41,383 nucleotides of DNA, from contig SVSN01000021.1 of assembly GCA_015064285.1 (NCBI GenBank), positions 1 through 41,383 of the forward strand. The letters run 5' to 3'. The stretch is from Oscillospiraceae bacterium. GTDB taxonomy: Bacteria; Bacillota; Clostridia; Oscillospirales; CAG-272. Positions 7,859 to 16,677 of this stretch are shown piece after piece; positions within the stretch are counted from its first letter, which is position 1; each line of letters begins with the position of its first letter. Both the position numbers and the translations under genes were made by a program. The notes below the pieces were generated by a model, which was not told the origin of the DNA, ran no database searches, and saw nothing but the letters and a program-made list of their open reading frames with translations.

Positions 7859-9748
7859 TCAGTTACAGGATGGCGGAAGAATATCCATGAGCATCATTCC
7901 CATCAGGATTTCCGCTACAGTCCATCCGGTTTCACAGCAGTTTGCCGCCCAGCCCACATCATGGGGACAACCATACGCTTCCTGCAGATCCATATCAAAC
8001 GCACGGCACCAGGCACCGTTTAAAAGCGGATTTTCGGATATCATCTGTGTACGCATGAAAAATGTAACTACATTTTTCCATAACTTCAAAAACATATCGT
8101 CTTTTGTGGCATGATATGCATAAGCAAAACCAACCGGAAGCCAGTTCATGGAATACAGCGAGTCTGTAACGGGATCACCGTTTTCTGTCAGAAGAGAACA
8201 TTCCCCTCTGGATTCACGGCTGCAAACAGCTTTATACCCTGTATCCCACTCTCTGTACCCTCCAAAGGGATGGCGATGTTTTTCCAGATCTGCTGTTACT
8301 CTGTACAGATATTCTCTGTGCTTTTCCTCGCCGGTAACATCATACAGAACTGCCAAAGCAAGAATCAAGCGGCACATTTCTTCGGTTTCACTCTGTTCTC
8401 TGCGCAGTTCCGGATAGAGGGACATCAATGTTTCCAATCCTTTTCTGGCAGTATGCAAATACTCTGTTTTTCCACACTTTTTGTAGGCAAGAAGCAGCGC
8501 AGCCAAATAGTATGCATTATAATGTGCACTGGGTAAGCCATGTTCCTGTTCTTTTCTGGCTTGCAGTTTTTCCGGATTCATTCTCCATGTATCTACCCGC
8601 GCTTCAGCCAATCCATCGCGGCATGTTATACCAACAAGAAAATCCAGACAAGTACAAATATCCCTAAAATACTGTTCTTCCCCCATAAAAAGAGCACCAA
8701 GAAGTGCAGGAATCACAGAACGTGCGGCATCATCCGGGTAACATACATTCCAGGCAGCATCGGTCCAACGCATCATACCCTTGAACGGTTCCTTACGGTT
8801 TATCATATTTTCATGTATGAATACACGGATATTCTCTGCAGTTTCTTTATGGCAGTTGCTGTTCGTCAAAAAACCATACATCGCAAATGCACCTGCCGCT
8901 TCACCACTGCAGTCAGTCCTTACGGCATTTGACCACAACTGTTCGCCATCTGGTAAAATATTATGGCGAAGGCCTTCCCGGATACCGCCTTTTCCGGAAT
9001 CCACCAAAAAGTTTTCCAACCAACCTATTCCTTGTGCAACCGCTTTCTTCCTGTCATTTTCCCATACCGCCGGATCGCTCCAAGGTTCTGCGGAAGGATG
9101 CTGTATCACTTTTTCAGGTAAAAACTGTGGCAGTGTACCAGTCAGGAATCTAGCGATATATTTTACAAGTTTTTCCCAGTTCCCAGTCGGTGCAAACCTT
9201 GCTCTGTTATAGTTATGCAGACAAAACATTGCCATCAGAATATTTTCGCCAAGTCTGAACATCCCAGGTCTGCAGTTCTGCAAGATTTCATTTTCAGGCA
9301 TATCTGTGTGTACATGGGCAATAATCTGTTCCTTATATACAAGCAGCGGTACACTATCTGGAATCTCAAACCATGGCGTTACAGTTCGTCCGCATTCATC
9401 ATCCAGGATATCACCGGTCTCCAGACCTATAATCTCTTCTCCTGTTTTCGGTTTGACATAAACCAGGCGGCTGCGGGTAGTTTCCACAGGATCGGCTGAA
9501 TAAATATCACGGAAAGAATTGATTGCCTGCAGAAACATTCTTTTACCTTTATCCGCTTCCATTTCCAGTTTGCTGCGCAGACGGGCATCGATTGTTTCTC
9601 CATGGGTGCCAAGAATACAGAAAGCATCGTATGCTTCTATCTCCTTTTCCAGCGCACCGGCGAAAGAAACAGTATCGGTTTGCACAGGACAACTCACAAG
9701 AACATTTGTCAGATCATACATATCCTCTGCAATAATCAGCAGTTTCAT
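7859..9748 (-). CDS. Two-domain protein: GATase-like N-terminus plus alpha/alpha toroid
   Basis: This 629-residue protein is first in the operon. Residues 1-165 look like an alpha/beta domain of the ThuA/class-I glutamine-amidotransferase-like type (hydrophobic strand MKLLIIAE, then YDAFCILGTHGE). Residues about 190-629 look like an alpha-helical toroid with conserved Trp, Cys and acidic residues (RTDCSGEAAG, WTDAAWNVCYPDD, HDVGWAANCCETGW). I do not recognise a numbered glycosidase family. The ATG at 9748 is chosen over an in-frame start 30 bases upstream because AAGGAG sits at the right distance. No signal peptide is seen. A glycosidase or epimerase role is inferred from fold and neighbours only. 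Confidence 0.7.
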   Translation of the reverse strand: MKLLIIAEDMYDLTNVLVSCPVQTDTVSFAGALEKEIEAYDAFCILGTHGETIDARLRSKLEMEADKGKRMFLQAINSFRDIYSADPVETTRSRLVYVKPKTGEEIIGLETGDILDDECGRTVTPWFEIPDSVPLLVYKEQIIAHVHTDMPENEILQNCRPGMFRLGENILMAMFCLHNYNRARFAPTGNWEKLVKYIARFLTGTLPQFLPEKVIQHPSAEPWSDPAVWENDRKKAVAQGIGWLENFLVDSGKGGIREGLRHNILPDGEQLWSNAVRTDCSGEAAGAFAMYGFLTNSNCHKETAENIRVFIHENMINRKEPFKGMMRWTDAAWNVCYPDDAARSVIPALLGALFMGEEQYFRDICTCLDFLVGITCRDGLAEARVDTWRMNPEKLQARKEQEHGLPSAHYNAYYLAALLLAYKKCGKTEYLHTARKGLETLMSLYPELRREQSETEEMCRLILALAVLYDVTGEEKHREYLYRVTADLEKHRHPFGGYREWDTGYKAVCSRESRGECSLLTENGDPVTDSLYSMNWLPVGFAYAYHATKDDMFLKLWKNVVTFFMRTQMISENPLLNGAWCRAFDMDLQEAYGCPHDVGWAANCCETGWTVAEILMGMMLMDILPPSCN

Positions 9749-9797
9749 ATTGTTTCTCTCCTTGTTTGGGAAATTCATATCTTATGTTTATATATTT

Positions 9798-9826
9798 ATC
9801 ATAACAATAACTGGGTGTAAAGTCAA
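9798..9826 (-). promoter_or_regulatory. Promoter of the esterase/GH2 operon
   Basis: On the minus strand TTGACT (9821-9826) and TATGAT (9798-9803) are separated by 17 bases, a near-consensus sigma-A promoter. The leader to the ATG at 9748 would be about 43 bases. It faces the AraC gene, so the regulator can act on both directions from one region. Confidence 0.8.
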
Positions 9827-9870
9827 TACTTCGTAAAAAAGCTATATTTTTTGACAATATTTTTTATAAA

Positions 9871-9885
9871 TGGACAACCTAAAAC
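9871..9885 (+). promoter_or_regulatory. Possible regulator site TGGACAAC-N2-AAAAC
   Basis: TGGACAACCTAAAAC lies between the two divergent promoters here. A close relative, TGGACAAACAAAAAAC, sits at 14054-14069 in the other divergent region of this locus. Two copies in matching positions make them candidates for AraC-type regulator binding. Confidence 0.35.
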
Positions 9886-9896
9886 ACCGTAAGATG

Positions 9897-9905
9897 TGAT
9901 ATAAT
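9897..9905 (+). promoter_or_regulatory. Extended -10 promoter of the AraC gene
   Basis: TGATATAAT is a perfect extended -10 (TGnTATAAT) without a well placed -35. Transcription would start near 9912, which leaves no room for a leader before the first ATG and supports the downstream TTG start at 9954. Confidence 0.6.
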
Positions 9906-9911
9906 ACAAGT

Positions 9912-10943
9912 ATGGATCACCAGATTGTTGTTTGCAGAAAGAAGGTACCTTTTTTGAACAATACATCCATCCAGGCACCGGGACTTTCCTGTCACACTTC
10001 TCTTGACAGATGTTTCACACTCATCAATGGGATTGACAGTACGCAGAGTCAACCCTTGCACAGACAAAAATATTATGAAATACAATATGTTGTCTCCGGT
10101 CAGGGATATGTCACTGTGAATCATCAGAAACTGTATTTATCAGCAGGAGATTATGTTCTTCTGTTACCAGGTGACCAGCATAGTCTTAAGGTAAAAGATT
10201 CTATACATATTTATTCCATAGAGTTCTCAGTAGATGGTTCCTTTCCCGGTCCCCCTGTTTATGAAGAAATACAAAAAATCTTTACAAGGCAGGAAACAGC
10301 CGTCATCAATTGTAAGAATAGTTCTCTGAAGTCCATTTTTGATAATCTTTTCAAAGAATGGCAGGATCGCAAGCCAATGTATATTTATAATATAACCCTT
10401 CTGTTCCAACAGATTCTTATACTGTGTTATCGAAATCTGCAATCAGATTCATTATCATATAATATGGAAGGAAAAAATGAAAATTCGATACTGGATACGT
10501 TCTTTGCCTTTCTTGAAGCATACATGGATGATCCGGATGTGCTGACATTATTCGAGAAGAATTATGGATTTAAAAGAGCAGTCCTTACACAACTTGCAAA
10601 GGAAAGATATAATAAAACAATCTTTCAGCTTTATACAGAAAAGAGATTTGAATATGCTCTTAATCTTCTTGCAGACGGCAGAAGTTTAATTTCGGATGTC
10701 GCACGAAAATGTGCATTTGCATCTGTCGCTTCCTTCAGCAAAGCGTTTACAAAACATTTTGGAATGAGTCCTTCAAAGTATGTGCAGACCCGGACAGCTT
10801 CCTATCAGGAAATCATCAGTGATATTTACGCAGACTTTTCCACTTGTTCTGATATATCTTTTATGACTGTTAACACAGATACAAACAAAGAAAAAACAGA
10901 CACCAATGCTGTATACACCAATCCTAAATTACAGTTGCTTTAA
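9912..10943 (+). CDS. AraC-family transcriptional regulator
   Basis: A 343-residue regulator with an N-terminal cupin-like sugar-sensing domain (about 45-125; YYEIQYVVSGQGYV, LLPGDQHSL) and a C-terminal double helix-turn-helix of the AraC/XylS type (about 235-335; ISDVARKCAFASVASFSKAFTKHFGMSPSKY). It lies between the hydrolase operon and the sugar kinase/binding-protein genes and probably controls them in response to a sugar. Start: the ATG at 9912 has no ribosome binding site and sits at the predicted transcription start. An in-frame TTG at 9954 has AAAGAAGG 8 bases upstream and is a serious alternative, giving 329 residues. The family assignment is secure; the inducer is unknown. Confidence 0.92.
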   Translation: MDHQIVVCRKKVPFLNNTSIQAPGLSCHTSLDRCFTLINGIDSTQSQPLHRQKYYEIQYVVSGQGYVTVNHQKLYLSAGDYVLLLPGDQHSLKVKDSIHIYSIEFSVDGSFPGPPVYEEIQKIFTRQETAVINCKNSSLKSIFDNLFKEWQDRKPMYIYNITLLFQQILILCYRNLQSDSLSYNMEGKNENSILDTFFAFLEAYMDDPDVLTLFEKNYGFKRAVLTQLAKERYNKTIFQLYTEKRFEYALNLLADGRSLISDVARKCAFASVASFSKAFTKHFGMSPSKYVQTRTASYQEIISDIYADFSTCSDISFMTVNTDTNKEKTDTNAVYTNPKLQLL

Positions 10944-10965
10944 GATACTGCAAATATTGTATATA

Positions 10966-11012
10966 CAGACCGGATTTTATTTACTTGGTAAAAAAGATCC
11001 GGTCTGTTTTTT
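10966..11012 (+). terminator. Rho-independent terminator after the AraC gene
   Basis: CAGACCGGAT (10966-10975) pairs with ATCCGGTCTG (10997-11006), followed by six T. It lies 23 bases after the regulator stop and separates it from the convergent kinase gene. Confidence 0.9.
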
Positions 11013-11035
11013 GCCAGGTTAGCTTATATACAGGA

Positions 11036-12358
11036 TCATTTCAGGGCGTTGTTTTTCAAACTCCAGATAGCTGCTCCACAGGCAGCTTCTTCGATGCATG
11101 CAGAAATCTGTACGGGCATTCCAAATACATCCGCCACAACTTCCTGCAGCACTGAATTTTTGCGGATCCCGTTACCGGAAGCTGTTATATTCAGGATGTG
11201 TCCGACTGGCATCATCTGAAACATTCCATGCAATTCTCTTGCAATCCCGTACAGTACACCAGCAGCCAGGGATTCCGGTGTCAGATTATTCTCGCCAATC
11301 CCGGTAACTTCTCCTCGAACACATGGATCTGCTCTGGTTCCGCAGAAAGTTGTCGTTACAGAAAGTGCACTGCCGTTTTTGACACCTTCCGCTGCAAGAG
11401 AATTCATGAATTCATATTGCGGCGTATCCGGTAAACCACAAGTAACAGCATACCTGCGGAAAAAGTTCTCCAGAATAGCATAAGCCCTGCCTCCGCACAA
11501 TGCGGAACCACTGAGTAAATACCTTCTGCCATCAAACGGTCGGGATTCCACCAAACCGGATGTATCCTGTACAGGAATTTCTGACAGCATGGAAATCTGA
11601 CTGCCCGTGCCAATATTCACAAGTATCATGTGTTCAGGCTCTTTGACAGATCCGATAAAAGCAGCCTGATTATCTCCTATGGCTACCGTAACAGGAATAT
11701 CGCGGTACGTTCCCAATACACGATTTTCGGCGATCACTTCCGGAAGAATATCTGTATTGATTTCCAGTTTTTCCAAAGCATCGATATCAAAATTCATGTT
11801 CTTATGTTGATACAGTCCCCATGCCGCAGCATTGGTAATGTGCATAACCGGTCGAGCCAGATCGCAAAGCCGCATTGTTATGTAATCCATAATAGTACAG
11901 CAGTAGTAGGGTTCAACAGGAATCTGTCCATGGAGAGTCAGGTGATACAGGGTAGCCAATCCGTAACCTTCCGGCACAACATAACCGGTTTTCTGCAGAA
12001 TCTGTGCACACGTGCTGTCCTTACCCTGTCCGGCTCTGCCATCCTGCCATGTATACAAAGGCGACAGCACAGTACCATCATGAGCTGTACACAGAATCCC
12101 GTGCATCTGGCCGGTTACACCAATAGAAGACACTGTATATTTCTGCAGGAGAGTATCCAGAAGGGACTTAACCTTTTTCCATATCCAGTCCGGAGACTGC
12201 ATATGTTCCCACGGATGTTCAGAAGGAAGTGCTGACTGGTTGGGGACAGTACAGGTTGCCAGAACCGTTTCAGTATGGATATCCAGTACTGCTGCACTGA
12301 TCGTCGTGGTACCGATATCCAGTCCAATGGATATATTGTTTTTTGTGTTTGCATCCAT
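11036..12358 (-). CDS. FGGY-family carbohydrate kinase, sedoheptulokinase/xylulokinase-like
   Basis: The 440-residue protein phosphorylates a sugar with ATP. The FGGY fold is shown by the phosphate loop GLDIGTTT (12-19), the substrate-loop VTGQMHG, SPLYTWQDGR, a second phosphate motif NIGTGSQ and the C-terminal adenosine motif region (TASGNGIRKN). The TGQMHGIL and YTWQDGR segments resemble sedoheptulokinase-like members more than classical xylulokinase, but the substrate cannot be fixed. The ATG at 12358 is chosen because AGGAAAGG lies 8 bases upstream; a TTG further upstream is unlikely. A terminator separates it from the upstream binding protein, and a short palindrome (12375-12392) lies in its leader. 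It would feed the sugar released by the neighbouring hydrolases into central metabolism. Confidence 0.88.
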   Translation of the reverse strand: MDANTKNNISIGLDIGTTTISAAVLDIHTETVLATCTVPNQSALPSEHPWEHMQSPDWIWKKVKSLLDTLLQKYTVSSIGVTGQMHGILCTAHDGTVLSPLYTWQDGRAGQGKDSTCAQILQKTGYVVPEGYGLATLYHLTLHGQIPVEPYYCCTIMDYITMRLCDLARPVMHITNAAAWGLYQHKNMNFDIDALEKLEINTDILPEVIAENRVLGTYRDIPVTVAIGDNQAAFIGSVKEPEHMILVNIGTGSQISMLSEIPVQDTSGLVESRPFDGRRYLLSGSALCGGRAYAILENFFRRYAVTCGLPDTPQYEFMNSLAAEGVKNGSALSVTTTFCGTRADPCVRGEVTGIGENNLTPESLAAGVLYGIARELHGMFQMMPVGHILNITASGNGIRKNSVLQEVVADVFGMPVQISACIEEAACGAAIWSLKNNALK

Positions 12359-12374
12359 AAGTAAAACCTTTCCT

Positions 12375-12392
12375 ATGTATTTCAAGATACAT
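12375..12392. promoter_or_regulatory. Palindrome before the sugar kinase
   Basis: ATGTAT-N6-ATACAT lies just upstream of the kinase ribosome binding site. It could be an operator or a small leader hairpin; no strong promoter is visible around it. Confidence 0.3.
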
Positions 12393-12418
12393 TTCCATAC
12401 ACAATTCAGAATATATAG

Positions 12419-12456
12419 AAAAAATGACCGGGCATTCCGTTTTGGAAAACCCGGTC
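12419..12456 (-). terminator. Terminator after the sugar-binding lipoprotein
   Basis: GACCGGG (12426-12432) pairs with CCCGGTC (12450-12456), with further ATTCC/GGAA pairing inside. On the minus strand the stem is followed by a T run (12419-12424). It lies 18 bases after the stop of the gene ending at 12475. Confidence 0.85.
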
Positions 12457-12474
12457 TTGTTTTATGGTACCTGA

Positions 12475-13947
12475 TTACTGTTTTCCCCCGAAAACTTCGA
12501 TCAGAGTTGCAACATCGGCCTCAAACTTTGGCTGAATGGATTCCATTGTGGAAACAAATATTTTACTGTTTCTGTCAATTGTTTTATACATTTCCTGCGT
12601 GTAGCTTGCCAGCTTCAGCGAAGTACCAATATCATATGTTTTGTTTGCAATTGCAAATCGAAGCATTTCTTCACTGATCTCATCACGTGTATTCCGAATC
12701 ATAACTACGTCCTGAATAACGGTTTCCGTGATTGTATCCACAGAATAATAACCCATTACATCCAGAATAGCAGCGGTATGTTCCGGGTTTTCTGCTGTTA
12801 CGGGAATTGCATAAGTGGAAGCACACATAGAGCCATTAGAAATATAGTTTTCCTGTTCTTCATTGAGTTTCGGGAAAGGGATGATACCAAAGCCATCATC
12901 CATCTTGTCACGCATTCCCTGCAAACTACCGATCGCTCCGGATCGATACATAAGCTGATTACTGCAGAACATAGCATCAGATCCAGCATAGTCAGAATTC
13001 ATATCCAATTCAATAAATCTAACCGCCGGGTTCACAATAAGAGCATCATAAATAACATCGAAGGTATTCACCATCTTTTCGGGATGATAAGAATACGCAA
13101 ACTGCGGACAACCTTCTTCATCGATAACTGTTGAAGGAGCACCTAAATATACCATCATCGCAGGGATGATACCGATAGATGCACTCATCCCAAAGATATC
13201 TTCATTGTCCATTTGTCCGTCCCCGTTCAGATCGGTAACGGCAATTTCCATATTCTGTACGAGTTTGTCTATCGTCCATACGCCATTTCGTACATCATCA
13301 TATGGATATGCCACATTATTTTCATCATGCAGTTTCTTGCTGAAATACATAACTTCCACGGTACAGTCATCATCTATACAGATGTCACCTGTAGCAAAGA
13401 ACTGCTTACTGCCAAAGAAAGTAAAGTTCTCATTGATACCCTTATCCCACCAGGGATTGTCCAGATGGATACTGTCCAGTTCTCTGAGATTCAGCAGAGC
13501 ATTCTGTGTAACCAGCTCATAATTGTTCATCAGATAACTGCATATTGTGTCATAGGTACTGTCACCGGACTGCACAAGGTTCATAACATGAGGGTTGAAC
13601 GCACCACCGGCAGGATCAACAAATGTCCCATTGATAGTGATATCCAGATGTTCTTCTGTAAACATATTACGGTCATATACGGCGAAACTTACGGAAGTTG
13701 TCCCTGTTTCCTCGAATGAATAGTCTACTTCATTTCCCATACCATAGGAACCGCCGGTCATGTAGATGACATTGAAGTCTTCACCGGAGAATTTCTGATC
13801 TGTAATGTTTGCTTTCTTTTCGGTTTCGACCGTGTCAGTTGTCGGGGGTGTTTCTGTTGTTTCACCACTCGTACAGGATACACCTGTCAAAAGAATAAGT
13901 GCACAGAGCAGCATACAAAAATTCTGTTTTTTCTTTTTGTCTTTCAT
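12475..13947 (-). CDS. Extracellular sugar-binding lipoprotein (ABC type), orphan
   Basis: The 490-residue protein has a lipoprotein signal peptide ending GVSC (Cys25), an acidic Thr-rich linker (26-50) and a periplasmic-binding-protein body of the type 1 family. It should bind an oligosaccharide outside the cell and hand it to a permease. An EF-hand-like loop DLNGDGQMDNED (239-250) is embedded in the body, and the segment DNPWWDKGI (163-171) is shared with the two other binding proteins in this window. AAAGGA precedes the ATG and a strong promoter lies upstream. No permease or ATPase gene is adjacent, so its transporter must be elsewhere. The body is only distantly related to the proteins at 21594 and 23214. 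Confidence 0.88.
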   Translation of the reverse strand: MKDKKKKQNFCMLLCALILLTGVSCTSGETTETPPTTDTVETEKKANITDQKFSGEDFNVIYMTGGSYGMGNEVDYSFEETGTTSVSFAVYDRNMFTEEHLDITINGTFVDPAGGAFNPHVMNLVQSGDSTYDTICSYLMNNYELVTQNALLNLRELDSIHLDNPWWDKGINENFTFFGSKQFFATGDICIDDDCTVEVMYFSKKLHDENNVAYPYDDVRNGVWTIDKLVQNMEIAVTDLNGDGQMDNEDIFGMSASIGIIPAMMVYLGAPSTVIDEEGCPQFAYSYHPEKMVNTFDVIYDALIVNPAVRFIELDMNSDYAGSDAMFCSNQLMYRSGAIGSLQGMRDKMDDGFGIIPFPKLNEEQENYISNGSMCASTYAIPVTAENPEHTAAILDVMGYYSVDTITETVIQDVVMIRNTRDEISEEMLRFAIANKTYDIGTSLKLASYTQEMYKTIDRNSKIFVSTMESIQPKFEADVATLIEVFGGKQ

Positions 13948-13999
13948 TTTGCAAGTCCTTTCTCGTTATGGTAATGAAATCATGAATTCTGCTGTCAAT

Positions 14000-14028
14000 A
14001 CTATAGCAAAGAATAAAACAATAGTCAA
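14000..14028 (-). promoter_or_regulatory. Promoter of the sugar-binding lipoprotein
   Basis: Minus strand TTGACT (14023-14028), 17-base spacer, TATAGT (14000-14005). It has the same TTGACT-N17 form as the promoter at 9798-9826. Confidence 0.8.
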
Positions 14029-14053
14029 TCCTCCTAAAAATGATCGACCATTT

Positions 14054-14069
14054 TGGACAAACAAAAAAC
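14054..14069 (+). promoter_or_regulatory. Possible regulator site TGGACAAACAAAAAAC
   Basis: It resembles the site at 9871-9885 and again lies between divergent promoters. Candidate operator for the AraC regulator. Confidence 0.35.
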
Positions 14070-14099
14070 GTAATTGACAAAATATACTTTCTAGTTATA

Positions 14100-14108
14100 T
14101 GTTATAAT
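14100..14108 (+). promoter_or_regulatory. Extended -10 promoter for the propeller genes
   Basis: TGTTATAAT is a perfect extended -10. A TTGACA at 14074-14079 lies 23 bases upstream, too far for a standard spacer. The transcript would have a leader of about 155 bases before the ATG at 14271, with no gene in it that I can support. Confidence 0.6.
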
Positions 14109-14270
14109 ATCAGTAGCATCCTGCAGAGAACAAGAAAATTCTAAATGAATCCGAATAGAATAATGGATATTACAGCAATGGCTCAGCGTTTTTTGGTATT
14201 GGCCAAGCCATGCCGTGTACCAGAGATGTTCTCATACAGGCAGCCCGTAGATATAAAAGGAGAAAAATGT

Positions 14271-15140
14271 ATGGCAAATGATATTTTGATTCCGGGAAAA
14301 AAAGAATTTGACGGTGGACGGGAAATCACAGTAGTTTATTTTAAAGAACGTTGGATCAGTGTGGAATTTATCCGTAACGATCTGATCAACAGTACCCATC
14401 CTTCCGAACATCATGTACAGTTAAGGGATATTGATACCAATGAGATCCTTTCTATAGGCATGTTCGGACTTATCGGACACCATGCTTTTGTCTGGAAAGA
14501 CTGGTTATATATCTTTGCAACCGATCATTCCAACATCTGGATGTCCCGTGTGAAACATTTTGATGCCTGGAGCCGCCCCAAGCTGGTATTGCAATCCGAT
14601 AATATAAACGGTCTCTGGATCAACAACAACACGGTCGTATACAATGGTGAATATTTTGTTATGGGTATGGATCTGGTAGGCGGTCCGTATACCAATACCG
14701 TTTGTTTTGCCAGATCCTATGATTTGAATGAATGGCATTTTATTCCCGGTGCCATATACCGTCCCCATCTCTATACTGCCTGCCCGATCCTGAAATATGA
14801 TAACGGATGGTATTATCTGTTCCATTGCCGTGGAATAGAAAAATGGTTATTCGAGACATTTGTAGGTCGTTCTCGGGATTTGCTGGTATGGGAAGACAGT
14901 CCTCACAACCCGATCTTATCTCCCGATACGAATGAAATACTCCCTCCGCTGGTAGAAGGCGATACCAATGTTTATCATTCCTGTAATTATTCTGATCTGG
15001 AAGTGTATGAACGGGATGGAAAGACCATTGGATATTTTTCTGTAGCAACACAGAAACATGATGTGCAGGCATATGTCCAGCGTGCAGATTATAACGGTAC
15101 CCTTAAAGAGTTCTATGCGGAATTATTTGATGAAAAGTAA
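14271..15140 (+). CDS. Five-bladed beta-propeller glycosidase-like protein
   Basis: The 289-residue protein shows repeating beta-strand and aromatic patterns (FVWKDWLYIFATDHSN, NGEYFVMGMDL, DNGWYYLFHC, YHSCNYSDLEVYERDGK) typical of the GH43/GH32/GH130 five-bladed propeller enzymes. No numbered family can be assigned, and I cannot name catalytic residues with confidence. There is no signal peptide. The start at 14271 is chosen because AAAAGGAG lies 8 bases upstream; an upstream open stretch from 14145 is probably leader. It is followed by a GH32-like gene and likely acts in the same sugar pathway. Confidence 0.72.
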   Translation: MANDILIPGKKEFDGGREITVVYFKERWISVEFIRNDLINSTHPSEHHVQLRDIDTNEILSIGMFGLIGHHAFVWKDWLYIFATDHSNIWMSRVKHFDAWSRPKLVLQSDNINGLWINNNTVVYNGEYFVMGMDLVGGPYTNTVCFARSYDLNEWHFIPGAIYRPHLYTACPILKYDNGWYYLFHCRGIEKWLFETFVGRSRDLLVWEDSPHNPILSPDTNEILPPLVEGDTNVYHSCNYSDLEVYERDGKTIGYFSVATQKHDVQAYVQRADYNGTLKEFYAELFDEK

Positions 15141-15244
15141 GTAAATATTCTGCACTACAGCTTTGTGTTCCGGGTAATAACGAATAGACACATATGGTTG
15201 GTGTGCTTTACACAGTAAAAATTATTGTAACAGGAGAGATCATT

Positions 15245-16480
15245 ATGCTTCCGATTCTTTTGCAGAATACCCCGTGGATGCTCAAATTCACAATGGAAAA
15301 CGATGAAACCCAATTTCGATATGAAAAAGATGGAATACCCGTACTTGAAGCAGTTTGGCAAGATGGAATTCTGACTGTGTCCACTCTGTTTACTGCGAAT
15401 GAAAAACCTTTATGTGTTCGGGGAGAAGCGGCTGTCGGGGATCGGATCCGGTTTATATACCGTCCCTACCGGCTGGAACTGTACTGCAATGATATACTGT
15501 TGGACGAAGAATGGCCATTCGGCGAACCGTATTTTTCAGCAGGAACACTTGTACATTCTACAACAGATCTTTCTCTGGAACCTATACCGGAGTCCGAACC
15601 GGAACCGGATGTAACAGGCAGTTTCACCGGTGCAGAAGGATGGATGCCCGGCGGTGGTGTGTATGTAGGTGACTGTATGCCATTTGCCCACGATAACCGA
15701 TATCATGTGCTGTACTTAAAAGACCGGCATCATCACTGCAGCAAATGGGGTAAAGGTGCCCATCAATGGGAGCACATTTCCACAGCCGACCTTATCCACT
15801 GGGACAGACACCCCATGGCTGTTCCTATTGATGATCCCCTGGAAGGTTCCATCTGTACCGGTTCCTGGATTCTGGAAAAGGGACAGCATCAGCTGTACTA
15901 TACTGTCCGTATGGTGGATGGTTCGCCTGCACCTATTAAGCGTTCCGTTTCAGAGGATGGTTTCCATTATCGGAAAGATACAGAATTCGGCTTTACTTTA
16001 AGTGATGCTTACACCGGTGCTACTGCCAGAGATCCCAAGATTGTCAGAGGGGAAGATGGTCTGATGCATATGTTTGTCACTACCCGGGAAGTGAAAAGCG
16101 GCTGTGGCTGTCTGGTTCATCTGACTTCACCGGATGGGAATAACTGGACAGAACTTGGTCCCATATACATCGCACCGGATGCGGCTGAACCGGAATGTTC
16201 TGACTATATTGCATTCAATGGGAAATACTACCTGATCTTCAGCCTGAATCTGAAAGGACAGTATCTGATTTCAGATGAACCTTTCACAAACTGGAAGGTT
16301 CCCAAAAATCCTGTAATACCCTGTGAATCTGTCCCGAAAGCAGCAGTTTGGAATGGGCGGATACTCTTCGCCGGTTTCAAAAAGATGGAAGGATATGCAG
16401 GTACAATGACCTTTCTGGAAGCTGTTCCCGGCGATAACAGAGAATTCACATATAAACAGGTTGAGGAATCCCAAGCCTGA
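15245..16480 (+). CDS. GH32-like glycoside hydrolase (clan GH-J type)
   Basis: A 411-residue protein with an N-terminal beta-sandwich (about 1-115) and a five-bladed propeller (about 130-400). GH32 landmarks are present: HQWEHISTADLIHWDRHP (173-190), ARDPKI with the RDP triplet (262-264), and EPECSD, where Glu317 matches the acid/base of the EC motif. The usual first block WMNDPNG is replaced by VYVGDCMPFAHDN, with Asp143 as the candidate nucleophile. The sandwich is at the N terminus, whereas typical invertases and levanases have it at the C terminus. AGGAGAG precedes the ATG. There is no signal peptide. Fructan specificity should not be assumed because of the altered first block. Confidence 0.8.
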   Translation: MLPILLQNTPWMLKFTMENDETQFRYEKDGIPVLEAVWQDGILTVSTLFTANEKPLCVRGEAAVGDRIRFIYRPYRLELYCNDILLDEEWPFGEPYFSAGTLVHSTTDLSLEPIPESEPEPDVTGSFTGAEGWMPGGGVYVGDCMPFAHDNRYHVLYLKDRHHHCSKWGKGAHQWEHISTADLIHWDRHPMAVPIDDPLEGSICTGSWILEKGQHQLYYTVRMVDGSPAPIKRSVSEDGFHYRKDTEFGFTLSDAYTGATARDPKIVRGEDGLMHMFVTTREVKSGCGCLVHLTSPDGNNWTELGPIYIAPDAAEPECSDYIAFNGKYYLIFSLNLKGQYLISDEPFTNWKVPKNPVIPCESVPKAAVWNGRILFAGFKKMEGYAGTMTFLEAVPGDNREFTYKQVEESQA

Positions 16481-16637
16481 ACGATATGGCTTTCTGCGAT
16501 ATGCTGCCATATAGCCCATTGTCCTGCTGAGGGAAAGTTTGGTAAAATCAATGATAATGTTAAATGTTACCAGAGGGCGCGCCTCTCCTATGAATATACT
16601 ACTTCCTAGCCCAAGTAAACACTATGTTACCTATTAC

Positions 16638-16652
16638 ATCACACAATGTGAT
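16638..16652. promoter_or_regulatory. Palindrome ATCACA-N3-TGTGAT upstream of the CBM9/DOMON-like gene
   Basis: A perfect six-base inverted repeat lies 25 bases before the ATG at 16678 and overlaps a possible extended -10 (TGTGATAAT). It is a candidate operator. The stretch 16481-16637 otherwise holds only a 7-bp hairpin (16484-16512) and no gene. Confidence 0.4.
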
Positions 16653-16677
16653 AATAAAGAACAGGAGAAAAGAAAAA

